Assembly (NCBI GenBank): GCA_002279705.1
Contig: NCCO01000083.1
Location: 30,240 to 64,709, forward strand
Direction of reading: 5' to 3'
DNA: 34,470 nucleotides
Source of the DNA: Allobosea sp. 12-68-7
GTDB taxonomy: Bacteria > Pseudomonadota > Alphaproteobacteria > Rhizobiales > Beijerinckiaceae
The notes under the pieces are model-generated. The model made no database searches. It was not told the DNA's origin and saw only the letters and a list, made by a program, of their open reading frames with translations. Positions 8,514 through 16,108 of this stretch are shown piece by piece (position 1 is the stretch's first letter; each line of letters opens with the position of its first letter). Position numbers and translations under genes: made by a program.

Positions 8514-9026
8514 TCAGAGCTTGTAGCGGATCTGGTCGGTCCAGAAGCGCTCGAGGCGCAGCAGGGCGTTGTTCATGCGCTCGAAGTCGTCGGCCGCGAT
8601 GCCGCCGATCTGCTCGACCGTGCGGACATGCTTGTCGTAGACGCCCTTCACGAGATTGTGCACTTCCGCGCCCTTCTCGGTGAGGCTGATGCGCACCGAG
8701 CGGCGGTCGATCCGCGAGCGGGCGTGGTGGAGATAGCCGAGCTCGACCAGCTTCTTGACGTTGTAGGAGACGTTCGAGCCGAGATAGTAGCCGCGGGTGC
8801 GCAACTCGCTGGCCGACAGCTCGGCATCGCCGATGTTGTAGAGCAATAGGGCCTGCACGCTGTTGACGTCGTCGCGGCCGCGCCGCTCGAACTCGTCCTT
8901 GATGACGTCGAGGAGACGGCGGTGCAGCCGCTCCACCAGCGTGAGGGACTCGAGGTAGAGGGGCTTCACCTTCAGGTCAGCCTCTTCAGACCTGTCGACG
9001 ACCGAAGTCTTGACGCTCGCTTTCAT
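8514..9026 (-). CDS. ldtR: MarR-family regulator LdtR
   Basis: A 170-residue winged-helix regulator that matches the rhizobial LdtR type. The central part SELRTRGYYLGSNVSYNVKK, leading into ELGYLHHARSRIDRRSVRI, is the recognition helix and wing. The N-terminal helix and C-terminal DQIRYKL are also characteristic of this subfamily. LdtR activates L,D-transpeptidase genes and affects stress tolerance and motility in related bacteria. The transpeptidase gene is 265 bases downstream on the same strand. That gap holds a 6-base stem hairpin (8492-8507) without a T-run, and no shared palindrome with the ldtR upstream region that I could confirm. The upstream gap (9027-9229) contains an AT-rich stretch near 9110-9125. 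Confidence 0.88.
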   Translation of the reverse strand: MKASVKTSVVDRSEEADLKVKPLYLESLTLVERLHRRLLDVIKDEFERRGRDDVNSVQALLLYNIGDAELSASELRTRGYYLGSNVSYNVKKLVELGYLHHARSRIDRRSVRISLTEKGAEVHNLVKGVYDKHVRTVEQIGGIAADDFERMNNALLRLERFWTDQIRYKL

Positions 9027-9229
9027 GGTATATCCCGCCTGTTGACTGCCGGTCAGGATTGATCTCCCGATCCGCTTCTGAGAAACACCATAGGCGGGGC
9101 GGATGAAAACGAGTTTAAATATCAGGATGAATCAGGGATTTACCCCTCTGGGTGAATGCAAGATGAAGTCCGAAAGGCTTAAGCTAAAGCGATAGTTACC
9201 ATGACTCGTCGCTGTCGAACGGTCGGCCG

Positions 9230-9679
9230 TCAGGCGCTTTCGTTCTCGGCGGCCCAGGTCGCGACGAAATAGGCCAGGATCGCGCAGAGATAGGCTCCCG
9301 CCAGCCAGAACGTCATCGGCAGCAGCCGCGGGAAGAAGAAGGCCAGCAGCAGATGGCTGATCGCGGCCAGCAGCCAGAGCACGCCGCCCCAGGTCGAGGT
9401 CAGCCAGAGGCCGACGGCCGCGACGAGATCGATCACCGCGAAATAGACGATGATGGCCTGGAAGCTGAGCAGGCGGTTTTCGAAGGGCGGCTGCGCCTCG
9501 CCCCAGACGCCGAAGATCACGGCCCAGGCGAGCAGCCCCTTGGCGAGCCAGAGCACGGAGAGGATGCGCAGCATCCAGACCAGCAGCGTGCGCCAGCGCG
9601 TCGAGGCGGCCTGCGCGTCGCCGCCCACCCCACCCTCGATGCGCCCGCTGCGCAGCGTTTCGGAATCGCCCGCCGGCAT
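9230..9679 (-). CDS. four-helix inner-membrane protein, possibly DUF6163
   Basis: A 149-residue protein with a polar N-terminal tail of about 28 residues followed by four hydrophobic segments. These lie near residues 31-57, 70-94, 97-114 and 120-143. The pattern recalls a small rhizobial membrane family that I believe is catalogued as DUF6163, but I cannot confirm that. The function is unknown. It starts 4 bases after the stop of the 3-hydroxyisobutyryl-CoA hydrolase gene, so the two are probably co-transcribed. Confidence 0.75.
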   Translation of the reverse strand: MPAGDSETLRSGRIEGGVGGDAQAASTRWRTLLVWMLRILSVLWLAKGLLAWAVIFGVWGEAQPPFENRLLSFQAIIVYFAVIDLVAAVGLWLTSTWGGVLWLLAAISHLLLAFFFPRLLPMTFWLAGAYLCAILAYFVATWAAENESA

Positions 9680-9683
9680 CGCC

Positions 9684-10739
9684 TCAGGACTCCAGCGCCA
9701 GCTCGGCCGCGCCGAGGGGAGCGAAATAGGCCGCGATGACGCCGGGGTCGACGTCGTCGAGCGAGGCCGGCCGCCAGCGCGGCGCGTGATCCTTGTCGAT
9801 CACCACCGCGCGCACGCCCTCGTAGAAATCATGGCCATGGGCGATGCGCGAGACGATGCGGAATTCGGTGCGCATCGCCTCGGCGAAGTCGAGGGCGGCG
9901 CCGCGGCGCATCTGCTCGAAGGCGATGGCGACGCTGGTCGGCGACTTCACCGCGAGTGTCTGGCGCAGCTTGGCCGCAAACGCGCTGCCGGCGGCGGCGG
10001 CGGCATCGAGACGGGCGAGAATGGCAGGCAGGGTCGGCGCACCGAAGCCATGGGCGATCGTCTCGCGCTCACCGGCGAGTTTCGGCGGGCCGGGATCATG
10101 GCTGACCGCGGCCAGGATGTCGTCCAGCGCGCCACGGCGGGTCAGCGCGTCCGTGACCTCCGCCATGCGCGCGCTCGGCACGGCATGGGTCACCAGCCCG
10201 AACGCCAGCGCATCGGCCGCGCCGACCCGGTCGCCCGTCAGGGCGAGATAGATGCCGGCCGCGCCGGCCAAGCGCGGCAGCGCATGGGTCGCCCCGACAT
10301 CGGGGAAGAAGCCGATGCCGACCTCGGGCATCGCGAAGAGGTAGCGGTCGCCCGCGATGCGGTGGCTGCCGTGCAGGGAGATGCCGACGCCGCCACCCAT
10401 GACGATGCCGTCGATCAGCGCGACATAGGGCTTCGGATAGCGCTTGATGCGGGCGTTGAGGACGTACTCCTCGCCCCAGAAGGCGAGCATCTCGTCATGA
10501 CGGCCCGCCTTGCCCAGATCGTGCAGGGAGCGGATGTCGCCGCCGGCGCAGAAGGCCTTCTCGCTCGTGCTGGTGACGACGACCCGCTCCACGGCCGGGT
10601 CCTTCTCCCAGGCGTCCAGCGCGCGGGCGAGTTCGCGGACCATCGCGAGGTTGAGCGCGTTGAGCGCCTTCGGCCGGTCGAGCACGACCATGCCGGCCGC
10701 ACCGCGCACCTCGCACAGGATCTCCGGGGTCTGCGACAT
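9684..10739 (-). CDS. 3-hydroxyisobutyryl-CoA hydrolase (crotonase superfamily)
   Basis: Likely hydrolyses 3-hydroxyisobutyryl-CoA in valine catabolism. From the ATG at 10739 it has 351 residues, the size of this branch and longer than typical enoyl-CoA hydratases. Crotonase motifs are KAFCAGGDIRSL (61-72), forming one half of the oxyanion hole, and DGIVMGGGVGISLH (110-123). MPEVGIGFFPDVG carries the catalytic-site E139 and D147. The C-terminal extension, with SPTSVAIAFEQMRRG and FYEGVRAVVIDKD, is typical of hydrolases of this type. A simple hydratase is less likely. The open frame continues upstream, but that part crosses hemB on the other strand and is rejected. Confidence 0.9.
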   Translation of the reverse strand: MSQTPEILCEVRGAAGMVVLDRPKALNALNLAMVRELARALDAWEKDPAVERVVVTSTSEKAFCAGGDIRSLHDLGKAGRHDEMLAFWGEEYVLNARIKRYPKPYVALIDGIVMGGGVGISLHGSHRIAGDRYLFAMPEVGIGFFPDVGATHALPRLAGAAGIYLALTGDRVGAADALAFGLVTHAVPSARMAEVTDALTRRGALDDILAAVSHDPGPPKLAGERETIAHGFGAPTLPAILARLDAAAAAGSAFAAKLRQTLAVKSPTSVAIAFEQMRRGAALDFAEAMRTEFRIVSRIAHGHDFYEGVRAVVIDKDHAPRWRPASLDDVDPGVIAAYFAPLGAAELALES

Positions 10740-10843
10740 GCGGCTGCGCTCCCTGCTGCTTCGGCCCGGTTCTGGGCCGGGCCGGCGACGCTTGTCAACG
10801 CGCCCGGACGCCCGACGATCCGTGCGACGACAGGCCCTTTTTT

Positions 10844-10854
10844 GGAACGGTTCC
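10844..10854. promoter_or_regulatory. palindrome upstream of hemB, possible operator
   Basis: A perfect GGAAC-G-GTTCC palindrome follows a run of six T residues, 58 bases before the hemB start. It is the most striking element in the 172-base divergent gap between the hydrolase gene and hemB. The GAA-N3-TTC core has the spacing I associate with Irr (iron control) sites, and hemB is Irr-regulated in some rhizobia. That link is inference; the flanks do not match a full site. Confidence 0.3.
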
Positions 10855-10911
10855 GATGTGCTACGGTTCTGTGACCGGCCTTGCCGGCACACCCAGCCGA
10901 CGGAGGCCTCA

Positions 10912-11937
10912 TTGGACACCCGGAACGTGCGGCCCTTCCCGGCGCCGCAGCTTCGCCCGGACATGGCCCCCGCTCTCGGCCTGACCCGGCGCATGCGGCG
11001 CAACCGCAAGGCGGAATGGTCACGGCGGCTGGTGCGCGAAACGCGGCTGACGACCGACGATCTGATCTGGCCGCTCTTCCTGATGGATTCGAGCGAGGCC
11101 CGCACAGCCGTCGCCTGGATGCCGGGCGTCGACCGCCTGAACATCGACGAGGCCGTGCGCCAGGCCGCGCATGCGGCTGCGCTCGGCATTCCGGCGATCG
11201 CGCCCTTCCCCTTCGTCGACAAGGCGCTGCGCGACCCGACTGGCTCCGAGGCGGTCAACGCGCGCAACCTGATGTGCCGGGCGGTGCGGGCGATCAAGGC
11301 CGAGGTGCCGCAGATCGGCATCATCTGCGACGCGGCGCTCGACCCCTACACCTCGCATGGCCATGACGGCGTGATGGAGGGCGAGCGCATCCTCAACGAC
11401 GCCAGCGTGGCGATCCTCGTCCAGCAGGCGCTGGCGCTGGCCGATGCCGGGGCCGACGTGATCGCCCCCTCCGACATGATGGACGGGCGCGTCGGCGCGA
11501 TCCGCGCCGCGCTCGACGCGTCGGGCCAGGAGGACGTGCAGATCATGGCCTATGCGGCGAAATACGCGTCGGCCTTCTACGGCCCGTTCCGCGACGCGAT
11601 CGGCACCAACGCGACGTTGGTCGGCGACAAGCGCACCTACCAGATGGACCCTTGCAATTCCGACGAGGCGATCGCCGAGGTCGGGCTCGATCTCGAGGAG
11701 GGCGCCGACATGGTGATGATCAAGCCCGGCCTGCCCTATCTCGACATCGTCGCGCGGGTGAAGGACCATTTCCGGGTGCCGACCTTCGCCTACCAGGTCT
11801 CGGGCGAGTACGCGATGATCATGGCGGCGGCCGGCCATGGCTGGCTCGACGGCGAGCGCGCCATGATGGAGAGCCTGACCGCCTTCAAGCGCGCCGGCGC
11901 CGACGGCGTGCTGACCTATTTCGCGCCGCAGGTATAG
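10912..11937 (+). CDS. hemB: delta-aminolevulinic acid dehydratase (porphobilinogen synthase)
   Basis: HemB condenses two 5-aminolevulinate molecules to porphobilinogen in haem synthesis. I chose the TTG at 10912 because GGAGG (10902-10906) sits exactly five bases before it; this gives 341 residues starting (M)DTRNVRPFP. Schiff-base lysines are K217 (AKYASAFYGPF) and K271 (MIKPGLPYLD). The metal-site region reads DAALDPYTSHGHDG. It lacks the cysteine triad of zinc enzymes, as expected for the magnesium-type alphaproteobacterial enzyme. No longer in-frame start is convincing. It is divergent from the hydrolase gene, and a palindromic repeat follows its stop codon. Confidence 0.96.
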   Translation: MDTRNVRPFPAPQLRPDMAPALGLTRRMRRNRKAEWSRRLVRETRLTTDDLIWPLFLMDSSEARTAVAWMPGVDRLNIDEAVRQAAHAAALGIPAIAPFPFVDKALRDPTGSEAVNARNLMCRAVRAIKAEVPQIGIICDAALDPYTSHGHDGVMEGERILNDASVAILVQQALALADAGADVIAPSDMMDGRVGAIRAALDASGQEDVQIMAYAAKYASAFYGPFRDAIGTNATLVGDKRTYQMDPCNSDEAIAEVGLDLEEGADMVMIKPGLPYLDIVARVKDHFRVPTFAYQVSGEYAMIMAAAGHGWLDGERAMMESLTAFKRAGADGVLTYFAPQV

Positions 11938-11945
11938 ACGAAGCT

Positions 11946-12057
11946 CTCCGTTATCCCGGACACGCGGCGCAGCCGCGCCGCTCCGGGATCCATCGGAGGG
12001 CACGCTGCTCTCTGATGGATCCCGGAGCTTCGCTTCGCTCCGTCCGGGATGACGGAG
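11946..12057. repeat. nested palindromic intergenic repeat
   Basis: Three layers of inverted repeat fill most of the gap after hemB. The outer arms are 15 bases (11946-11960 and 12043-12057) with one mismatch. An inner pair of perfect 12-base arms (11983-11994 and 12014-12025) contains CCGGGATCCATC and its complement. Smaller TCCCGGA/TCCGGGA hairpins lie at each flank. The structure resembles a composite repetitive extragenic palindrome. It could also act as a hemB terminator, although there is no T-run. Confidence 0.8.
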
Positions 12058-12099
12058 CGTATTTCATTGCCTGATGGCGGGCGTTAGGCTGCCCGCCGC

Positions 12100-13434
12100 A
12101 TGCGCCCTCTCCTGCCGACAATTCTGCTGGGTCTCGCGCTCGCCTCGTGCAGCGAGCGCTTCGACACCGACCAGCAGCGGCTCTGCCGCCAGGCGATTCC
12201 CGCCCTGAACGCACCGGGCACGCCGATCACGATCGAACGGTCGGGCACGGGGTCGCGGCCCCATGTCCTGCGCATGATCTATCGGGCGGGACCGGCCGCG
12301 GGCCCGGTGCGGCGGCGCAGCATCGACTGCCTCTTCGCCGGCGAGGGCCAGGGCCTGCGGCGCGGCGGCCTGATCGGCATCGCCTCCGACGGCCAGCCGA
12401 TGAACGATGCGAGCTTCTACCTGCTGCGCCGCTTCTATCTCGAGGACCGTGCCGACCCTCCGGTCGACCCTGGCGCCGCCTTGCCATCCTGGCTGCCGGA
12501 GCTTCCTCACGGCGCGGCCTACAGCCTGCAGCAGGGGCTCAGCGCCCTGCCGACGGCGGCGATCTACGCCCTGCTCGCCTGCGCCTATGCGCTGATCTAC
12601 GGCCTCAGCGGGCGCATCATCCTGAGTTTCGGCGAGTTCGCGGCGCTGGGCGCGACGGCCGCCGTGGTCGGGTCGGCCCTGTTCGTCGCCGTCGCGGCGT
12701 CGACACCGGTCGCGGGGCTGATCGCGGCCTTCGTCGTCGCCATCCCCGTCGCAGCGCTGCACGGCTTCGCGATGGGCCGGTTCGTGCTGAGGCCCCTCGC
12801 CCAGGCCCGGAGCCAGGCGGTGCTGATCGCGACGCTGGGCCTCGCGCTCGCCCTCTCGGAATGTCTGCGGCTGGCCCAGGGCACGGGGCTGCGCTGGCTG
12901 CCGCCCGTGCTGAACGAGCCGATGCCGCTGGCGCGCGCCGGCAGCTTCATCGTGACCGCAACGCCGCTGGGGCTGGGCGTGGCGGCGGCCGGGTTCGCGG
13001 CGACGCTCGGGCTCGTCCTGCTGATCGGGCGCTCGGCCTATGGCCGGCAATGGCGCGCGGTCGCCGACGATTCGCGCACGGCCGCGCTCTTCGGCGTCGA
13101 TCCCCGGGCGGTCCGCGACCGGGCGTTGATCCTGGCCTGCGCGGCCAGCGGCATGGCCGGCGTGATCGTCACCGCCGTCTATGGCGGGATGGGGTTCGCC
13201 GGCGGCTTCACGCTCGGGCTGAAGGCGCTGATCGGCGCCATCCTCGGCGGTATCGGCACGCCGGCAGGCGCCGCGCTGGGCGGGCTTTGCATCGCCCTGT
13301 TCGAAGTGCTCTGGTCGGCGACGATGCCGCTCGAACAGCGCGACATCGCCGTCTATGCCCTGCTCGCCGTGGTCCTGATCCTGCGGCCGGGCGGCTTCTT
13401 CGGCGATGGCGCGCTGAGGCCGCGGCCCGTCTGA
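12100..13434 (+). CDS. LivH-like branched-chain amino acid permease with lipoprotein-like N-terminal domain
   Basis: A 444-residue protein in two parts. Residues 1-17 form a lipoprotein signal, with lipobox LAS-C and the candidate lipidated cysteine C17. A polar region of about 115 residues follows (for example SIDCLFAGEGQGLRRGGLIG and NDASFYLLRRFYLEDRADPP). From about residue 148 the sequence is a LivH-type permease with around eight membrane segments, including IYGLSGRIILSFGEFAALGA and FTLGLKALIGAILGGIGTP. LivH normally works with LivM, LivG, LivF and a binding protein; none is in the window. A rearranged leader-less start at a later ATG is possible, but the open frame is continuous. Transport specificity is not known. 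Confidence 0.8.
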   Translation: MRPLLPTILLGLALASCSERFDTDQQRLCRQAIPALNAPGTPITIERSGTGSRPHVLRMIYRAGPAAGPVRRRSIDCLFAGEGQGLRRGGLIGIASDGQPMNDASFYLLRRFYLEDRADPPVDPGAALPSWLPELPHGAAYSLQQGLSALPTAAIYALLACAYALIYGLSGRIILSFGEFAALGATAAVVGSALFVAVAASTPVAGLIAAFVVAIPVAALHGFAMGRFVLRPLAQARSQAVLIATLGLALALSECLRLAQGTGLRWLPPVLNEPMPLARAGSFIVTATPLGLGVAAAGFAATLGLVLLIGRSAYGRQWRAVADDSRTAALFGVDPRAVRDRALILACAASGMAGVIVTAVYGGMGFAGGFTLGLKALIGAILGGIGTPAGAALGGLCIALFEVLWSATMPLEQRDIAVYALLAVVLILRPGGFFGDGALRPRPV

Positions 13435-13491
13435 GCGCTCCGCCTGTCCGCCCTCATCCTCACGCCCTGTTCAGCAACCGGACTCCCCACC

Positions 13492-14751
13492 ATGAGCGAG
13501 CCCTTCACGATCACGCCGGCGGATATCGAGGCGGCGGCGCGGCGCATCGAGGGCCATGTGCTGCGGACCCCGCTGGTCCCGGCGCCGCGCCTCTCCGAGC
13601 TCACCGGCGCGACCGTGCTGGTCAAGCACGAGAACATGCAGGCGACCGCCTCCTTCAAGGAGCGCGGCGCGGTCAACAAGCTGCTGACGCTGGACGAGGA
13701 CGAGCGCGAGCGCGGCGTCATCGCCATGTCGGCCGGAAACCACGCCCAGGCGGTGGCCTATCACGCCCGGCGCTTCGGCATTCCCGCGACGATCGTGATG
13801 CCGGAGACCACGCCCCTGGTGAAGGTCGAGAACACGCGCTCCCACGGCGCCCGCGTCGTGCTGCATGGCGAGACGCTGTACGAATCCGCGCAGAAGGCGC
13901 GCGAACTCGCCGGGGCCGAGGAACTGGTCTTCGTGCATCCCTATGACGATCCCGCCGTGATGGCCGGCCAGGGCACGATCGCGCGCGAGATGCTCGACGA
14001 CGACCCCGAGCTGGAGGTTCTGATTGTTCCGCTCGGCGGCGGCGGGCTGATGGCGGGCAATGCGGTGGCCGCCAAGGCGCTGAAGCCGTCGATCGAGCTG
14101 ATCGGGGTGGAGGCTGCGCTCTACCCCTCCTTCTTCAACGCCATCAACGCCGACGACCTGCCTGTCGGCGGGCCGACGCTGGCGGAGGGCATCGCGGTCA
14201 AGACGGTCGGCGTCCAGACCCTGCCGATCGTCTCCAGCCTCGTCTCCGACATCGTGCTGGTCGGCGAGGACCTGATCGAGCGCGCGGTCTATGCTTACGC
14301 CAGTCTTCAACACAGTCTTGCAGAAGGCGCCGGCGCGGCCGGGCTCGCCGCGATGCTGAAGGAGCCGGGGCGCTATGCCGGGCGCAAGGTCGGCCTGCTG
14401 CTCTGCGGCGGCAACATCGACACCCGCCTGCTCGCGGCGATCATGGTGCGCGAGCTCGAGCGCGAGGACCGCATCGTCGCCTTCCGGCTGACGACGGCCG
14501 ACCGGCCGGGCCTGCTCGGCAAGGTCGCGAGCCTGCTCGGCGAGCAGGGCGCCAACATCCTCGAGGTCAGCCATGGCCGGCTGTTCCTCGACGTGCCCGC
14601 CAAGGGCGTGACGCTCGACGTCACCGTGGAGACCCGCGGCAGCGCCCATTCGTCCGCGATCGAGGTGGCGCTGCGCGAGAGCGGCTTTGCGCCCCATCGC
14701 GTGCTGCGGCGCGGACTTGCGGGCCGCGACCTTGCGGAACCGGGGCGCTGA
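13492..14751 (+). CDS. ilvA: threonine ammonia-lyase with C-terminal ACT domain
   Basis: A PLP enzyme that deaminates threonine to 2-oxobutanoate, feeding isoleucine synthesis, and may also act on serine. In 419 residues it has the PLP-lysine motif ASFKERGA with K56, the SAGNHAQAVAYHA segment, and the phosphate-binding loop GGGGLMAGNA. A C-terminal ACT domain of about 75 residues starts near 328 (RIVAFRLTTADRPGLLGKVA). This layout, a catalytic domain plus one short ACT domain, matches the IlvA/TdcB subgroup common in alphaproteobacteria. The larger enterobacterial IlvA carries a longer regulatory region. The ACT domain suggests amino-acid feedback, which is inferred. The start is 57 bases after the permease stop. 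Confidence 0.93.
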   Translation: MSEPFTITPADIEAAARRIEGHVLRTPLVPAPRLSELTGATVLVKHENMQATASFKERGAVNKLLTLDEDERERGVIAMSAGNHAQAVAYHARRFGIPATIVMPETTPLVKVENTRSHGARVVLHGETLYESAQKARELAGAEELVFVHPYDDPAVMAGQGTIAREMLDDDPELEVLIVPLGGGGLMAGNAVAAKALKPSIELIGVEAALYPSFFNAINADDLPVGGPTLAEGIAVKTVGVQTLPIVSSLVSDIVLVGEDLIERAVYAYASLQHSLAEGAGAAGLAAMLKEPGRYAGRKVGLLLCGGNIDTRLLAAIMVRELEREDRIVAFRLTTADRPGLLGKVASLLGEQGANILEVSHGRLFLDVPAKGVTLDVTVETRGSAHSSAIEVALRESGFAPHRVLRRGLAGRDLAEPGR

Positions 14752-14808
14752 CCAAACATTGTGTGGAGGGCCGCACCGGCCCGGACGAGAACAGGACACG
14801 ATGTCACG

Positions 14809-15282
14809 ATGAGCGACACCCGCTACGGCCAGCCCCCGATCGTCGCGATGGGCGAGCGTCCGGTTCAGGATGTCAGCGGCGTCCTGGGCTCGCGCATCTT
14901 CGCCTGGATCGGCGACATCATCATCCTCGCGATCCTCGGCACACTGGTCTGGTTCGCGCTGGCGGTGCTCGGCATCATCACCTTCGGCGCGACCTGGCTG
15001 CTGATCCCGATCGCGACGGTGGCAACCGCGCTCGGCTACGCCGCGCTGACCATCGGCGGCCCGCGCCAGGCGACCTGGGGCATGCGCATGGCCGGCCTGC
15101 GCGTCGAGACCGCCACCGGCGGCCGGCCCGACGGGCTGGCGGCCGCGGTCCACGCGCTGTTGTTCTATGTCGCGGCCTCGACGGTGGCGCTCTGGCTGCT
15201 CGACATTCTCTGCGGCATCGTGCGCAGCGACCGGCGCCTCGGCCACGACCTGCTCACCGGGCTGGTGGTGGTGCGCGCCTGA
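14809..15282 (+). CDS. RDD family membrane protein
   Basis: A 157-residue protein starting MSDTRYGQ. RDD proteins carry a conserved arginine and two aspartates: here SRIFAWIGDII contains the R and first D, and RRLGHDLLTG the last D. There are three or four membrane segments, near residues 36-58, 62-80 and 112-134. Some relatives have been linked to cation or proton exchange, but the role of this branch is unclear. The frame is open back to a GTG at 14761, which I did not choose because that lead is polar and unlike the family. In relatives an RDD gene is often next to bpt; here a TA pair lies between them. Confidence 0.85.
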   Translation: MSDTRYGQPPIVAMGERPVQDVSGVLGSRIFAWIGDIIILAILGTLVWFALAVLGIITFGATWLLIPIATVATALGYAALTIGGPRQATWGMRMAGLRVETATGGRPDGLAAAVHALLFYVAASTVALWLLDILCGIVRSDRRLGHDLLTGLVVVRA

Positions 15283-15293
15283 CAGCAGGGTGG

Positions 15294-15312
15294 CAGGCGC
15301 GACCAGCGCCTG
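15294..15312. terminator. hairpin between convergent genes
   Basis: CAGGCGC and GCGCCTG form a perfect 7-base stem with a five-base loop. It fills the gap between the RDD stop and the antitoxin stop on the opposite strand. It could terminate both transcripts, but it has no clear T-run on either side. Confidence 0.4.
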
Positions 15313-15552
15313 TTACCGCCCCACCGTTCGAGAGGGCTTGGCTTCGGCGTCCAGCCGGTCGAGAACCGCCAAGGCAGCTTCGATGTCGCCCGTCGCGGCG
15401 ACGCTTCGGAAATGGTTTTCGGTGTCCCACGCCGCCAGCGCCTGCGCGCTCAACTGCTCGACGAGCTTGTTGACGCTGAGCCCCCGGCTTTGCGCGAGCG
15501 ACTTGAGCCGCGATGCCGTTTCCTCCGGCAGCCTGATGGTCATGACCGTCAT
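15313..15552 (-). CDS. ribbon-helix-helix antitoxin
   Basis: A 79-residue protein whose N-terminus MTIRLPEETASRLKSLA, followed by GLSVNKLVEQLS, is a clear ribbon-helix-helix DNA-binding motif. The C-terminal half (HFRSVAATGDIEAALAVLDR) is the likely toxin-binding part. The start at 15552 has GGAGG seven bases upstream and overlaps the toxin stop as ATGA. The antitoxin is second in this operon, the reverse of the usual order. A shorter start at 15543 is possible. Confidence 0.85.
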   Translation of the reverse strand: MTVMTIRLPEETASRLKSLAQSRGLSVNKLVEQLSAQALAAWDTENHFRSVAATGDIEAALAVLDRLDAEAKPSRTVGR

Positions 15553-15971
15553 CGTTTCACCTCCAGGAACTGAGCGGGTGTCAGGATGGCGAGCCGTCCG
15601 AAGCGGAGTTCGCCGCGGCCGAGGTCCCGCAACTTGTGTGTAATGATAGCGGAAGCGCCCCCTGCGATCGCCAGCTCAATCAGATGATTATCTGCTTCGT
15701 CGGGCAGATTCGGACGCCACCCGAAGTAGATCGTGACCCAACGGCCTCGCTTTGCCAGCGCCGCGAGGACTTGGTCGCGCTCCTGCGGCGTCGTGATGTC
15801 GCTCCAGACGGGGCGAGTGAGCAGATCGCGATACTCGAGCCACAGGGCATTGCCGAATAGCGGCTCGACCTCTCCTTGCAGCGCAGCGCGCAAAACAGCA
15901 CGCGATGCACCGCCCTCCGACCGCAGGCCGGATACGAATACGTTGGTATCGATCACGACCGAGATCGTCAT
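15549..15971 (-). CDS. PIN-domain toxin, putative TA component (TIGR00305-like)
   Basis: A 140-residue PIN protein starting MTISVVIDTNVFVSGL, with the first metal aspartate in DTN. The later segments PDEADNHLIELAIAGGASAI and ITHKLRDLG supply the remaining acidic and fold positions. This is the larger PIN group annotated as putative toxin component. It is probably an RNase whose target is unknown. It is first in the operon and overlaps the ribbon-helix-helix antitoxin by 4 bases. There is no ribosome binding site before the ATG. A promoter predicted just upstream would start transcription at or next to the ATG, suggesting a leaderless message. Confidence 0.82.
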   Translation of the reverse strand: MTISVVIDTNVFVSGLRSEGGASRAVLRAALQGEVEPLFGNALWLEYRDLLTRPVWSDITTPQERDQVLAALAKRGRWVTIYFGWRPNLPDEADNHLIELAIAGGASAIITHKLRDLGRGELRFGRLAILTPAQFLEVKR

Positions 15972-16006
15972 GACAGCATATATGCCGTCAGTTCGACGGC
16001 GATCAA
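15971..16006 (-). promoter_or_regulatory. putative promoter/operator of the PIN/RHH operon
   Basis: On the minus strand there is TTGATC (16001-16006), an 18-base spacer, and TATATG (15977-15982). A 20-base palindrome (15971-15990), perfect across the central ten bases GCATATATGC and with one mismatched pair, covers the -10 element and touches the toxin ATG. Transcription would begin about at the ATG. The palindrome is a natural site for autorepression by the ribbon-helix-helix partner. The element lies in the 137-base divergent gap before bpt. Confidence 0.5.
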
Positions 16007-16108
16007 GACAGGGCGGTCATGCCGTCGCGGTCATTGGCAGGCGGGCCTTGTTGCCGACGAGGCTGCTGCTAAACTCGGGCTCGACCCCGATGCCGGAGCG
16101 AACCTGAC

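Noticed and set aside
10740..11324. Upstream extension of the 3-hydroxyisobutyryl-CoA hydrolase frame
   Set aside because: It is antisense to hemB and basic in composition. The family N-terminus begins at the ATG at 10739.
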